NCBI GenBank assembly: GCA_964504305.1 | Contig: CAZDEB010000002.1 | Coordinates: 1-64,000, forward strand | Origin: UBA11606 sp964504305 | GTDB taxonomy: Bacteria; Actinomycetota; Acidimicrobiia; Acidimicrobiales; Aldehydirespiratoraceae | DNA length: 64,000 bases | Reading direction: 5' to 3' | In this document: one piece after another, positions 41,870 to 49,759 of the stretch | Layout: every line of letters begins with the position of its first letter | Numbering within the stretch: position 1 is the stretch's first letter | Notes under the pieces: generated by a model | The model's input: the letters and a program-made list of their open reading frames with translations, nothing else | Told to the model about the DNA's origin: nothing | The model's database searches: none | Position numbers and translations under genes: made by a program

Positions 41870-42776
41870 TGGGATCGTCATCGGTGCTGTGCACCAACTC
41901 CAGCAACCATCGGTTGACCGTGTGCCTTGTTTCTGAGTCGATGCCGTGGGGCCAGATGGCGAAGTATGCGGAGTTCGGGGGCCGGTATAGCGAACCCACC
42001 TCGACGAGCAGGCCGCGCTCGATGTGATGTTCGATGAGGCCGCGCCATCCCAGCGCTACGCCGCGGCCGGCAATCGCCTCGTCGAGAGCGAGAGTCCAGT
42101 TGCTGAACACGACCCGAGCGGCTGGAGATTCGAGACTATGGGCTCCGAACCAATCAGACCACGAAGCCCACGACCGATCTTCGGTGTCGAGATGCAGGAG
42201 CGGCACGCCGCTCAGCTGGTTGGCGTCGGAGTGTTCGTCTAGCTGGTGTGCGAGTGCGAACTCGGGCGACGCGACTGGTACTACTGCTTCGTCAAACAGG
42301 TGTGTAGCTCGATGGCCAACCCAGTCTCCGTGGCCGACATGAACCGCGGCGTCGAAACCGCCCCGGCCGAAATCGGCATTGCGATCAAAGAGCCACAACC
42401 GAATTTCTCGGCCGGGAAGCGCGGCCTCGAGGCTGTCTAGGTGCGCAACCAGCCACCGCTGGGCAACGCCGGGGTTGGCGGCTAGAACAAAGCTGCTTTG
42501 GTTGTCGAGTCGGTCGATCGCGGCTTCCAGAAGCGCAAATGCTTGTTCGACGCTTTCGAACAGTTCGGCGCCCGAGGGACTCAGCGCCGCGGTGTTTGGG
42601 GTGCGATCGAACAGCGACGCGCCGATTTCTCTCTCGAGAGCGCGGATCTGACGAGTCACGCTCGGCTGGGTCAGGCCCAGCTCGTGGGCCGCGCCAGTAA
42701 AGGTGCCAATCCGAGCGGCCGCTTCGAAAACCGTCAGCCGTTGCAGCTGGCTGAGTCTCTGGGACAGGCGGCGCAT
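41862..42776 (-). CDS. LysR family transcriptional regulator (GcvA-like)
   Basis: 304 residues with the LysR HTH (FEAAARIGTFTGAAHELGLT, QPSVTRQIRALEREIGASLF) and an effector domain with the GcvA-like VHVGHGDWVG and WASWSDWFGA blocks. Divergent from the MttB-family methyltransferase at 42859 and convergent with the DAO oxidase, so it may regulate either or both. A T-N11-A dyad lies in the gap (see 42785-42801). Inducer unknown; GcvA relatives respond to glycine or purines. Confidence 0.88.
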   Translation of the reverse strand: MRRLSQRLSQLQRLTVFEAAARIGTFTGAAHELGLTQPSVTRQIRALEREIGASLFDRTPNTAALSPSGAELFESVEQAFALLEAAIDRLDNQSSFVLAANPGVAQRWLVAHLDSLEAALPGREIRLWLFDRNADFGRGGFDAAVHVGHGDWVGHRATHLFDEAVVPVASPEFALAHQLDEHSDANQLSGVPLLHLDTEDRSWASWSDWFGAHSLESPAARVVFSNWTLALDEAIAGRGVALGWRGLIEHHIERGLLVEVGSLYRPPNSAYFAIWPHGIDSETRHTVNRWLLELVHSTDDDPTR

Positions 42777-42784
42777 CGTCTCAC

Positions 42785-42801
42785 CATACGCTTTTCCTAT
42801 G
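42785..42801. promoter_or_regulatory. Candidate LysR box (T-N11-A) between LysR and MttB-family gene
   Basis: CATA (42785-42788) and TATG (42798-42801) form a dyad with a 9-base spacer; the inner T and A are separated by 11 bases as in LysR boxes. It lies 8 bases upstream of the LysR start and 57 before the methyltransferase start, where LysR proteins usually bind. No footprint can be read. Confidence 0.4.
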
Positions 42802-42858
42802 CTGCCATGTCCAAAATCGCTCTGTTCAAGCGGTCTTGTACCTACTCACAATGCAGGA

Positions 42859-44397
42859 ATGGATGAGCGCGCCAGCCCCAGTAGCACTCGGAGGCGAGGT
42901 CGGCGTGGGCGTTCGGCCACAAAGGCGCCCACGGCGCCCAGTGGGGCGCCCCGACGTTTCATTCCGACCTATGAGTTGCTTGATGACCAGTCGCTCGACG
43001 CCCTGGAACAGCAGGCCGATTGGTTGTTGGACGAGATAGGCATCGACGTGCGCGGCGACGAGGTTGCTCTCGAATTGTTCCGAGACGCCGGGGCAACGGT
43101 GGCCGGCGAACGGGTCCGGTTCGCGCCTGGTTTGGTGCGCCAGTTGTGCTCTACCGCGCCCAAACAGTTCGAGATGCACGGTCGGGATCCGCGGCACACA
43201 GTCACGATAGGCGGTGACTCGGTCGTGCTGTTACCCACCTACGGTCCGCCGTTTGTATCCGACCTCGACCAAGGCCGGCGCTACGCGACTCTCGACGATT
43301 TCGAGAACTTCGTAAAGTTGACCTACTCGACGCCGTACCTGCACCACGGCAGCGGAACGGTGTGCGAACCGGTCGACGTTGCGGTCAACAAACGTCATCT
43401 CGACATGGTTTACGCCCACCTCCGATGGTCGACCAAACCGTTCATGGGTTCGGTGACGTCAGCGGAGCGAGCCGAGGATTCGATCGAGATGGCTCGAATC
43501 GTGTTCGGCACCGACTACTTGGAACAGCACTGCGTTATCCAGGGCAACATCAACGTCAACTCGCCGCTGGTGTTCGATGAGGTGATGACGGGATCGCTGC
43601 GGGCCTACGCCGCGGCCAATCAGGGCTGCGTGATTTCGCCATTCATCATTGGTGGTGCGATGGGCCCGGTTACCCAGCCCGCGCTCTTGGCTCAGGCCCA
43701 CGCCGAAGCAATGGCCATGATCGCCCTCACGCAGTTGGTTCGGCCAGGAGCGCCGGTCGTGTACGGGAACTTTCTCACAACGATGGATCTGCGTACCGGC
43801 GCACCGACGTTCGGGACGCCCGAGAGCGTCTTGTCGACTTACGCCATTGGTCAACTTTGCCGTAGGTTGGGTCTTCCGCTGCGCTGCGGCGCGAGTTATA
43901 CGGCGTCGAAAGTCGCCGACGCCCAGGCCATGGCCGAGTCTGCTGATGCTCTCAACGCCGGAGTGTTGGCCGGCACCAACTTTGTGATCCACGCGGCGGG
44001 CTGGCTCGAAGGAGGGCTCACGCTTGGCTACGAGAAGTTCGTGCTGGATCTTGATCGGCTGGGCGCGTTGCATCGCCAACTCGAAGGGTTGACGATCGAC
44101 GCCAACAGTCTTGCCTCGGCCGGGTTTTTGGAGGCGGGCCCGGGAGTGGCGCACCTCGGTACCGCTCACACATTGTCCAACTTCCGCGAAGCCAATTACA
44201 TTAGTCGCCTCGCCGATTGCCGATCGTTCGAACAGTGGTCAGACGACGGCGCGCTCACGGCCGAACAGCGAGCCAACGCGGTATGGAAGCAGATGCTGGC
44301 CGAATATGAGGCGCCACCGATAGACCCAGCCGTGGACGACGCACTGCGCCAGTTTGTCGATCGTCGCAAGAGCGAGATGCCCGACAAGTGGTATTAA
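42859..44397 (+). CDS. Trimethylamine methyltransferase (MttB/MtgB) family protein, non-pyrrolysine
   Basis: 512 residues spanning the MttB superfamily barrel: QADWLLDEIGIDVRGDEVAL, FEMHGRDPRHTVTIGGD, YGPPFVSDLDQGRRYAT, YAHLRWSTKPFMGSVTSA, and GFLEAGPGVAHLGTAHTL near the end. The reading frame has no amber codon, so this is a pyrrolysine-free homologue like MtgB (glycine betaine) or carnitine/proline-betaine enzymes, which pass a methyl group to a corrinoid protein. No corrinoid protein or MtgA is adjacent. The N-terminal ~35 residues are basic and low-complexity, so a later start is possible. Stop overlaps the convergent permease gene stop (44394-44397). Confidence 0.8.
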   Translation: MDERASPSSTRRRGRRGRSATKAPTAPSGAPRRFIPTYELLDDQSLDALEQQADWLLDEIGIDVRGDEVALELFRDAGATVAGERVRFAPGLVRQLCSTAPKQFEMHGRDPRHTVTIGGDSVVLLPTYGPPFVSDLDQGRRYATLDDFENFVKLTYSTPYLHHGSGTVCEPVDVAVNKRHLDMVYAHLRWSTKPFMGSVTSAERAEDSIEMARIVFGTDYLEQHCVIQGNINVNSPLVFDEVMTGSLRAYAAANQGCVISPFIIGGAMGPVTQPALLAQAHAEAMAMIALTQLVRPGAPVVYGNFLTTMDLRTGAPTFGTPESVLSTYAIGQLCRRLGLPLRCGASYTASKVADAQAMAESADALNAGVLAGTNFVIHAAGWLEGGLTLGYEKFVLDLDRLGALHRQLEGLTIDANSLASAGFLEAGPGVAHLGTAHTLSNFREANYISRLADCRSFEQWSDDGALTAEQRANAVWKQMLAEYEAPPIDPAVDDALRQFVDRRKSEMPDKWY

Positions 44398-45302
44398 GCG
44401 GCGACCACCTGGGCGACAAGTCCGCCGATCACCGCGACCAGGAACACGTAACCGACGAAGATGACAACGAGCTGTCGATGAGCGAGTTTGCTGAGCAGCA
44501 AGAACTCCGGGATGTTCGCTCCCGCCCCAGCAATAGTGAGGGCAACAATCGCACCGATACCCACCCCAGCTCCCTGTAGGGAGTCGGCGATCGGAACGAA
44601 CAATTCGGTGCTGAAATAGAGTGGGGTGCCGAGAGCGGCCGCGGCGGGAATCGCCAAGCCGGAGTTTGCGCCCGCAATGTCAGCGACTGCGCCGGGCGGT
44701 ACGAGCGCTTCCAGCGAGGTTCCGATCAGGACACCGAGCACCAAGACCGGGCCTAGACGGCGCATCAACACGATCGCTTCTCGGCCCGCAGCACGAAGTT
44801 CCGCGGCGGGTCCCATCCACGGATCGTCGGGCTGGTTGTGTTCGCCACGGGTACTGCTCGCGCCGCTATCGGTCGCGGCTACCAACGTTGCTGGCAGCAG
44901 CAGTCGCTCGATGTCGAACTGTTCGGACAACAGAGCAAGTCCCATCGCCGCCGTGAAAGCAATTGCCACGTAGGTAAGCGCGGCGGGCAGTCCCACGATG
45001 ATGGCCAACGCCCCGAACAGCACAGGGTCTAGTACGGGCGCGGCGACGATGAACGCGACGTAACCCGCGGGGGTGACGCCGGCCCGCCGAAGGCCAACCA
45101 GCAGCGGCAGCGCTGAAAACGTGCAGAACGGCGTGATGAACCCGACCCCGATGCCCTTAAGAGCAGCCACAACTGGGGGCCCACCCATCCAGGCCCTCAG
45201 TCGCTGTGCACCCAGACGGCGTTGGCCGAACTCGACCATCGTCGCCACCACAAGGAAAAGTAGCGCCAGCTCGACCAGCAGGTATACCGAGTTGCGGATC
45301 AT
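44394..45302 (-). CDS. YraQ/DUF318-type permease
   Basis: 302 residues, eight to ten hydrophobic helices. The family hallmark GIGVGFITPFCTFSALPLLVGL, with a membrane-embedded cysteine and proline, is repeated in looser form as GLAIPAAAALGTPLYFSTELFVPIADSL. Relatives include As(III)/Cu-related permeases placed next to ArsR-type genes. The ATG overlaps the upstream ArsR stop (ATGA), so both form a regulator-permease pair. Transported species unknown: metalloid, copper or zinc are all possible. Confidence 0.8.
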   Translation of the reverse strand: MIRNSVYLLVELALLFLVVATMVEFGQRRLGAQRLRAWMGGPPVVAALKGIGVGFITPFCTFSALPLLVGLRRAGVTPAGYVAFIVAAPVLDPVLFGALAIIVGLPAALTYVAIAFTAAMGLALLSEQFDIERLLLPATLVAATDSGASSTRGEHNQPDDPWMGPAAELRAAGREAIVLMRRLGPVLVLGVLIGTSLEALVPPGAVADIAGANSGLAIPAAAALGTPLYFSTELFVPIADSLQGAGVGIGAIVALTIAGAGANIPEFLLLSKLAHRQLVVIFVGYVFLVAVIGGLVAQVVAA

Positions 45303-45613
45303 TTCTCGGCCGCGCGTGACACGGCCATGATCCTGGCCGCGGCCTCTGGCAGCTCGGTCATACATGATGGGTTTATCCGCACGAGCGTGCGCACGCCGTC
45401 AGGTTCGGTGAGGATGAATTGCTCGTCGGCCAGTACTTGGAGATGGCGTGACACGGTGGACTGGCTGCGATCCATGCTCTCGACGATGTCGCCAACTCGA
45501 ACCGCGGAGTCGGCGTGAGCAATGAAGTTGAGAATGCGCAGTCGTGTGGCGTCAGCGAGGCATCGAAACCAGCGGGCGTAATTGTCGGCCTGAGTTTGCG
45601 TCAAGGTATTCAT
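45299..45613 (-). CDS. ArsR family transcriptional regulator
   Basis: 104 residues with the ArsR wHTH: YARWFRCLADATRLRILNFIA, GDIVESMDRSQSTVSRHLQVLADEQF and a wing ILTEPDGVRTLVRINP. The cysteine at FRCLAD and another at NPSCMTE are possible ligands, but no CVC motif is present, so the sensed ion or metabolite is uncertain. It is coupled to the permease and starts inside a perfect 22-bp dyad (45609-45630), a convincing self-operator. Confidence 0.87.
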   Translation of the reverse strand: MNTLTQTQADNYARWFRCLADATRLRILNFIAHADSAVRVGDIVESMDRSQSTVSRHLQVLADEQFILTEPDGVRTLVRINPSCMTELPEAAARIMAVSRAAEK

Positions 45614-45638
45614 CGTTAATCGACGATGAACGATGAAT
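45609..45638. promoter_or_regulatory. ArsR operator: perfect 8-bp inverted repeat plus an extra half-site
   Basis: TTCATCGT (45609-45616) pairs with ACGATGAA (45623-45630) across 6 bases; a further half-site CGATGAA follows directly at 45631-45637. The left arm contains the regulator's own start codon (45611-45613). Such overlap lets the bound repressor block both transcription and, if leaderless, translation start. Assigned to the ArsR by position. Confidence 0.6.
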
Positions 45639-45658
45639 GGCGGGCTGTCAAGGCCGAT

Positions 45659-46297
45659 TCAGGCGCGGACAATAACGGGGATGCTGGAGAGATCGGTTGT
45701 CCAGATCGCCAAACAGAGAAGCGGCTCGGTGAGGGTCTCCATTGCGTGACAGGTGCCGGTTGGGTGGTTGATCCACGTTCCGGGAGTTTGAGGGGTTGGA
45801 GATTCGGCGCCCTTGGTCCACATGGCCGTACCCGCGACCGGGTAGTAGATCTCGGCGGCTTTGTGCACGTGACTCGGGTAAAAGACATTGGGCCGCTGCA
45901 CGCTGAAGAAGATGCTGGCGACGTCGCTGTGTAGATGAGCGCTCGATCGGGCATCGGTACCGACCAGCGTCGCGACGAGGTAGTCGTTGCGCAGCGAAAC
46001 AATGTCGGGTTCGTCGTAGTCGAGGTAGGGGACGGTCCACGAAAGGTTGTTGGCCGCGTCGGCAATGGCCGCGGCAAGCTCTGACGCCGGTGATGGGCCG
46101 GCGAAGTCGAGGGCCGACCGGACCCAATCAGACGCCTCGACCCGCTTCGAGTCCTCGTGCGACGAACTGGCCTCGGCAGTATCGAGTGCCGTCAAAGCCC
46201 GTTCGAGCAGCGGGGCATCGGCCGAGGGATCCTCGAGGCCCGATTTGATTGTGCGGCGGGTGGCTGAAACCAGCCGATCAAGCCTGTGGTGTGACAT
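45659..46297 (-). CDS. Cupin of the DMSP-lyase (DddQ/DddL-like) family
   Basis: 212 residues. The C-terminal cupin contains FYPSHVHKAAEIYYPVAG: H143, H145 and E149 as metal ligands with neighbouring tyrosines 151 and 152, followed by GTWINHPTGTCHAMET with H184 as the remaining ligand. The HxHKAxExY plus HP-x-GxxHAM pattern is the signature of the DMSP lyase cupins, which split dimethylsulfoniopropionate to dimethyl sulfide and acrylate. The N-terminal ~85 residues are helical as in DddQ. Some relatives lack DMSP activity and act on other sulfonio or acyl substrates, so function needs support. Divergent from a thioesterase gene with a small dyad over its start. Confidence 0.72.
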   Translation of the reverse strand: MSHHRLDRLVSATRRTIKSGLEDPSADAPLLERALTALDTAEASSSHEDSKRVEASDWVRSALDFAGPSPASELAAAIADAANNLSWTVPYLDYDEPDIVSLRNDYLVATLVGTDARSSAHLHSDVASIFFSVQRPNVFYPSHVHKAAEIYYPVAGTAMWTKGAESPTPQTPGTWINHPTGTCHAMETLTEPLLCLAIWTTDLSSIPVIVRA

Positions 46298-46308
46298 TTC
46301 GAAAATGT
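46294..46308. promoter_or_regulatory. Small dyad over the DMSP-lyase-type start codon
   Basis: ACATTT (46294-46299) and AAATGT (46303-46308) flank CGA; the left arm includes the cupin start codon. AT-rich and symmetrical in the 38-base gap between two divergent genes, so it may be a shared operator. No regulator lies directly beside it. Confidence 0.35.
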
Positions 46309-46335
46309 AGTGCAGTGGCAATAAGGTCTGCGCCG

Positions 46336-47145
46336 ATGACCGATTTCTTACCCGCAGGGTTGTTCGAGTGCTCCGGGTCGCTCGTACATCCGAACCCGAT
46401 CTGCGCGGGACCGTGGGATCCGCGAGCCATGCACGGTGGCGCCCCAACCGCCCTGGTGGGTCGCTTCGTCGCGGCGCACCGTGGAGGCGAAGAGTTTCAC
46501 CTGGCGCGCCTCACGGTCGAGCTCATTCGACCCGTTCCAATCGCCCCGCTCGAAGTCGAAGTCCGCATTATTCGCCCCGGTAAGCGGGTACAGCTACTGG
46601 ACGCGGTCGTACGTGACGGCGACGGAGTCGAAGTTGTGAAGGCTCGTGGACTGCGGTTGGCAAAGACCGCAAACCGCGTGGACGAACCGAACTTTGCCTT
46701 GTCGCCGCCGCCCGCGGGCCCGCCGCCTACGGAGTGCCAACCGTACGTGCACGGTTACGACCGTGAACCGGGTCGTTTCTACATGGACGCGTTCGATATG
46801 CGTCACACCGACGGCAACGCGTTCGGGAAGCTCGGTCCGTCGGCGGTTTGGCTTCAACTCAAGGTGCCAGTCTTCGCCGGCGAACAAACTTTGGCCCTCG
46901 ATCGTCTCCTGGCATCGGCGGACTTCGGCAACGGCGTGTCGAACGTTCTCGACAGCAGCACGCACGCCTTCATCAATCCCGACCTAACCGTCAACATCCA
47001 TCGTCTGCCCGATGGCGAGTGGGTCCACCTGGACGCCCGCACCCATGTTCGAGGCGACGGCTATGGCACCGCGACCGGTCGGCTGAGTGACCGGCGCGGA
47101 GAATTGGCGATCGTAAACCAATCACTGCTGGTAGGGCCCAGATGA
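46336..47145 (+). CDS. Acyl-CoA thioesterase family protein (double hot-dog)
   Basis: 269 residues with two hot-dog halves: PWDPRAMHGGAPTALVGRFV carries the N-terminal AMHGG typical of TesB-like proteins, RLTVELIRPVPIAPLEVEVR is the long beta strand, and the second half ends in HLDARTHVRGDGYGTATGRL. It hydrolyses acyl-CoA or acts on related thioesters. Divergent from the DMSP-lyase-type gene, so it may handle an acryloyl- or hydroxypropionyl-CoA intermediate; that link is inferred. Overlaps the NUDIX gene as ATGA. Confidence 0.8.
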   Translation: MTDFLPAGLFECSGSLVHPNPICAGPWDPRAMHGGAPTALVGRFVAAHRGGEEFHLARLTVELIRPVPIAPLEVEVRIIRPGKRVQLLDAVVRDGDGVEVVKARGLRLAKTANRVDEPNFALSPPPAGPPPTECQPYVHGYDREPGRFYMDAFDMRHTDGNAFGKLGPSAVWLQLKVPVFAGEQTLALDRLLASADFGNGVSNVLDSSTHAFINPDLTVNIHRLPDGEWVHLDARTHVRGDGYGTATGRLSDRRGELAIVNQSLLVGPR

Positions 47146-47633
47146 ATGCCGCGGCCGCGCGACACAGTGCGGGCATCGCCCTGTGGCGTCGCGATCCGGT
47201 CGCTAGTGGTGCCCAGTTGCTGCTGGGCCACATGGGTGGACCCTTCTTTGCCAACAAACACGAAGCCGGTTGGAGTTTTCCCAAGGGTTTGACTGAGCCC
47301 GGCGAAGATCTGCTTCAGGCGGCACTCCGCGAATTTGGCGAAGAGATGGGAACCGCTCCGCCGGGAGGTCCTACGGTCGAGTTGGGCTCAGTTCGTGGCT
47401 CGGGCAAGACCATCACGATCTTTGCCCGGCGGGGCGACTTCGACGCGTCGGCCGCGGTTTCGAACACCTTCGAGTTGCAGTGGCCTCCGAGGTCGGGAAT
47501 CGTAAGAACATTCCCCGAGATTGATCGAGCCGAGTGGGTGAACCTCGCCGACGCCGCGACCCTGCTAACGAAGGGGCAACGGCCATTCGTGGCTCGCGTC
47601 GAGGCCGTGATCGCAAGGGATGAGTCGTCGTGA
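47142..47633 (+). CDS. NUDIX hydrolase
   Basis: 163 residues with a full Nudix box, GLTEPGEDLLQAALREFGEE followed by MG (G-x5-E-x7-REU-x-EE-x-GU), after the strand AGWSFPKG. FPKG-type Nudix proteins hydrolyse nucleoside diphosphate derivatives such as diadenosine polyphosphates. Lies between thioesterase and HAD hydrolase with 4-nt overlaps on both sides, so it is translationally coupled to each. Confidence 0.9.
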   Translation: MNAAAARHSAGIALWRRDPVASGAQLLLGHMGGPFFANKHEAGWSFPKGLTEPGEDLLQAALREFGEEMGTAPPGGPTVELGSVRGSGKTITIFARRGDFDASAAVSNTFELQWPPRSGIVRTFPEIDRAEWVNLADAATLLTKGQRPFVARVEAVIARDESS

Positions 47634-48337
47634 CCGCAAGTTCACACGACGTGCTCGACGGAGTTGACGCCGTCGTGTTCGACAAGGACGGAACGTTGAT
47701 CGACGTGCACGCCACGTGGGGTCCGGCGATGGTCACGATTCTCACCGAACTGGTCTCCGACGCAGCGTCGCAGCGAAGGGCGGCGGCCGCCATCGGAGTC
47801 GACCTCGATTTGGCTCAGCTGGCCGACGACTCGCCCGTTATTGCCGAAACCAACGCCGAGATCGCGGCGCGGCTCTCCGTCGCGCTCGGGCGAAACTCGG
47901 CCGAGCTCACAACACAGTTGGAACAACTTGTCACCCGCCACGTTGTCGAGTCGGTGACACCGCTGCCGGGCGTACAGAAAATGCTCGAATCCTTGAGCGA
48001 AGCAGGGCTCTGGCTCGGCGTGGCCACCAACGATGGCGAGCGGTCGGCCCGTAAACAGGTAGACCGTCTTGGTTGGTCTGACCTATTCGACAACGTGTTT
48101 GGCTACGACTCGGGGCATGGTGGCAAGCCGGGCCCGGGCATGGTCAAGGCATCGGCTGAGGAGGCCGGATGTGGGGTCGGCCGTACGGTGATGGTCGGCG
48201 ACACGCTGACCGACATCGCCGCGGCGACCGCGGCCGGCTGCCGCTCGATACTGATCGACCCGACGGGTCGGTTGGGGAGCGCGGCGACCCTTGTTGTCGA
48301 CTCGCCATCGCAGATCGCTGGTCTCATTGGCCGCTAG
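47630..48337 (+). CDS. HAD family hydrolase (phosphoglycolate-phosphatase-like)
   Basis: 235 residues. Motif I VVFDKDGTLID holds the nucleophilic aspartate (DxDGT), motif II is LWLGVATNDGER, motif III the lysine in GHGGKPGP, and motif IV VMVGDTLTDIAAA. A helical cap (about 25-95) sits between motif I and II as in PGP/Gph enzymes. Broad phosphomonoesterase; substrate unknown. Coupled to the NUDIX gene by GTGA. Confidence 0.9.
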   Translation: MTASSHDVLDGVDAVVFDKDGTLIDVHATWGPAMVTILTELVSDAASQRRAAAAIGVDLDLAQLADDSPVIAETNAEIAARLSVALGRNSAELTTQLEQLVTRHVVESVTPLPGVQKMLESLSEAGLWLGVATNDGERSARKQVDRLGWSDLFDNVFGYDSGHGGKPGPGMVKASAEEAGCGVGRTVMVGDTLTDIAAATAAGCRSILIDPTGRLGSAATLVVDSPSQIAGLIGR

Positions 48338-48381
48338 TTGCAGTAGTGCCCGCGAACCGACGCGGCGTGCAACAATGGCGG

Positions 48382-49758
48382 ATGGCTATCGGTGGACGGT
48401 CGTTGTGGCTCGATGAATTGGATCCTCCCCTGCCGTCGCGCCCGGCCCAGCAAGGCGACCTTCATGTTGACGTAGCCATTGTTGGTGCGGGCTTCACCGG
48501 GCTGTGGACCGCCTATTACCTTGCTCAGATCGATCCTTCGTTGACGGTGCTGGTGCTCGACAAGCACCATGTGGGATTCGGCGCGTCGGGTCGCAACGGT
48601 GGTTGGGTCGTTGGCGAGTTGGCGGCTTCGTGGTCGAAATACGCCAAACATTCGACCAAACCCGACGCTCTATCGCTGGTACGTGAGGTTTTTGACTGCG
48701 TCGACGAGGTCGGGCGGGTCGTGAGCGCCGAGGCGATCGACTGCGGGTTTACCAAAGGGGGCACAATCCGATTGGCCCGTAACGAAGCGCAGCATCGCCG
48801 CCAGATGGAGGAAGTGGCCGAGCAACATCGTCTCGGATTTACCAACGACGAATTCGAGTTATTGGACCGCGAGGCCGCCCAAGCAATAGTGGGTGCGACG
48901 AAAGTGCTGGGGGGCGTCAAGTTCGGCCCGAGCGCGGCAGTCGACCCGGCTCGATTGGTCGCAGGTCTGGCAAGGGCGTGCGAAGCAGCCGGAGTCGTGA
49001 TCTTGGAACGAACCACCGCGGAGTCCGTTGCCCCTCGGGTCGTAGAAACTGATCGCGGGTCGATACGGGCCTCGGTCGTCGTGCAGGCCACCGAGGGTTA
49101 TACCCGCGACCTGCAAGGCCAGAGACGCCGACTCCTACCCCTGTATTCTCGAATGATCGCCACCGAGCCGCTGAGCGCCGATCTACTCGATCAGGTGGGT
49201 TTGGTAGAGCGTCCCACGTTCGCCGACGATCGCCACATGGTGATATATGGCCAGCGCACCGAGGACGGCCGTCTTGCTTTTGGGGGGCGGGGGGTGCCTT
49301 ACCTGTTCGGGTCCAAGATCGACCCGGCCGGCGAAGTCCAAGCCGATTCCCACGAGCTGATCCACGAGGCGTTGCTCGATCTGTTCCCGTTCTTGGCTGA
49401 TGTTGAGATCACTCACCGTTGGGGTGGAGTGATGGGTGTACCTCGCAACTGGACGCCCGCGGTGCGCTACGACCGCGCGACCGGCATGGCCACCGCCGGT
49501 GGCTACGTCGGCGAGGGGGTCGCGGCCGCGAACTTGGCCGGGCACACCTTGGCCGAACTGGTTACCGGGACCGACTCAGAACGCACCAAATTGCCCTGGG
49601 TTGGGGTTACCAGTCGGTCCTGGGAATTCGAACCGTTGCGTTGGATGGGCGTGCGAGGCGGGGCCCGGGTGATGGCCAAGGCCGACCAGATCGAGAATCG
49701 CCGCGGCCGCGACGCCAAGGTTGCGACGCGGGTGTCCAGGTGGCTGCGAGGCAGCTGA
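48382..49758 (+). CDS. FAD-dependent amine oxidoreductase (OrdL/PuuB-like), copy 1
   Basis: 458 residues: FAD Rossmann motif VDVAIVGAGFTGLWTAYYLA, HHVGFGASGRNGGWVVGEL (the GASGRNGG loop of DAO/OrdL oxidases), AAVDPARLVAGLARACE, and the C-terminal GYVGEGVAAANLAGHTLAEL. OrdL/PuuB relatives oxidise gamma-glutamylputrescine or other amines. ATG at 48382; an in-frame GTG at 48367 is possible. Convergent with a homologous gene whose stop is 2 bases away; the pair flanks the polyamine-type operon region. Substrate inferred, not read. Confidence 0.85.
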   Translation: MAIGGRSLWLDELDPPLPSRPAQQGDLHVDVAIVGAGFTGLWTAYYLAQIDPSLTVLVLDKHHVGFGASGRNGGWVVGELAASWSKYAKHSTKPDALSLVREVFDCVDEVGRVVSAEAIDCGFTKGGTIRLARNEAQHRRQMEEVAEQHRLGFTNDEFELLDREAAQAIVGATKVLGGVKFGPSAAVDPARLVAGLARACEAAGVVILERTTAESVAPRVVETDRGSIRASVVVQATEGYTRDLQGQRRRLLPLYSRMIATEPLSADLLDQVGLVERPTFADDRHMVIYGQRTEDGRLAFGGRGVPYLFGSKIDPAGEVQADSHELIHEALLDLFPFLADVEITHRWGGVMGVPRNWTPAVRYDRATGMATAGGYVGEGVAAANLAGHTLAELVTGTDSERTKLPWVGVTSRSWEFEPLRWMGVRGGARVMAKADQIENRRGRDAKVATRVSRWLRGS

Positions 49759-49759
49759 G

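Noticed and set aside
42859..44397. A pyrrolysine-dependent trimethylamine methyltransferase
   Set aside because: The frame has no internal amber codon and no pyl genes are in the window; it fits the pyrrolysine-free homologues.
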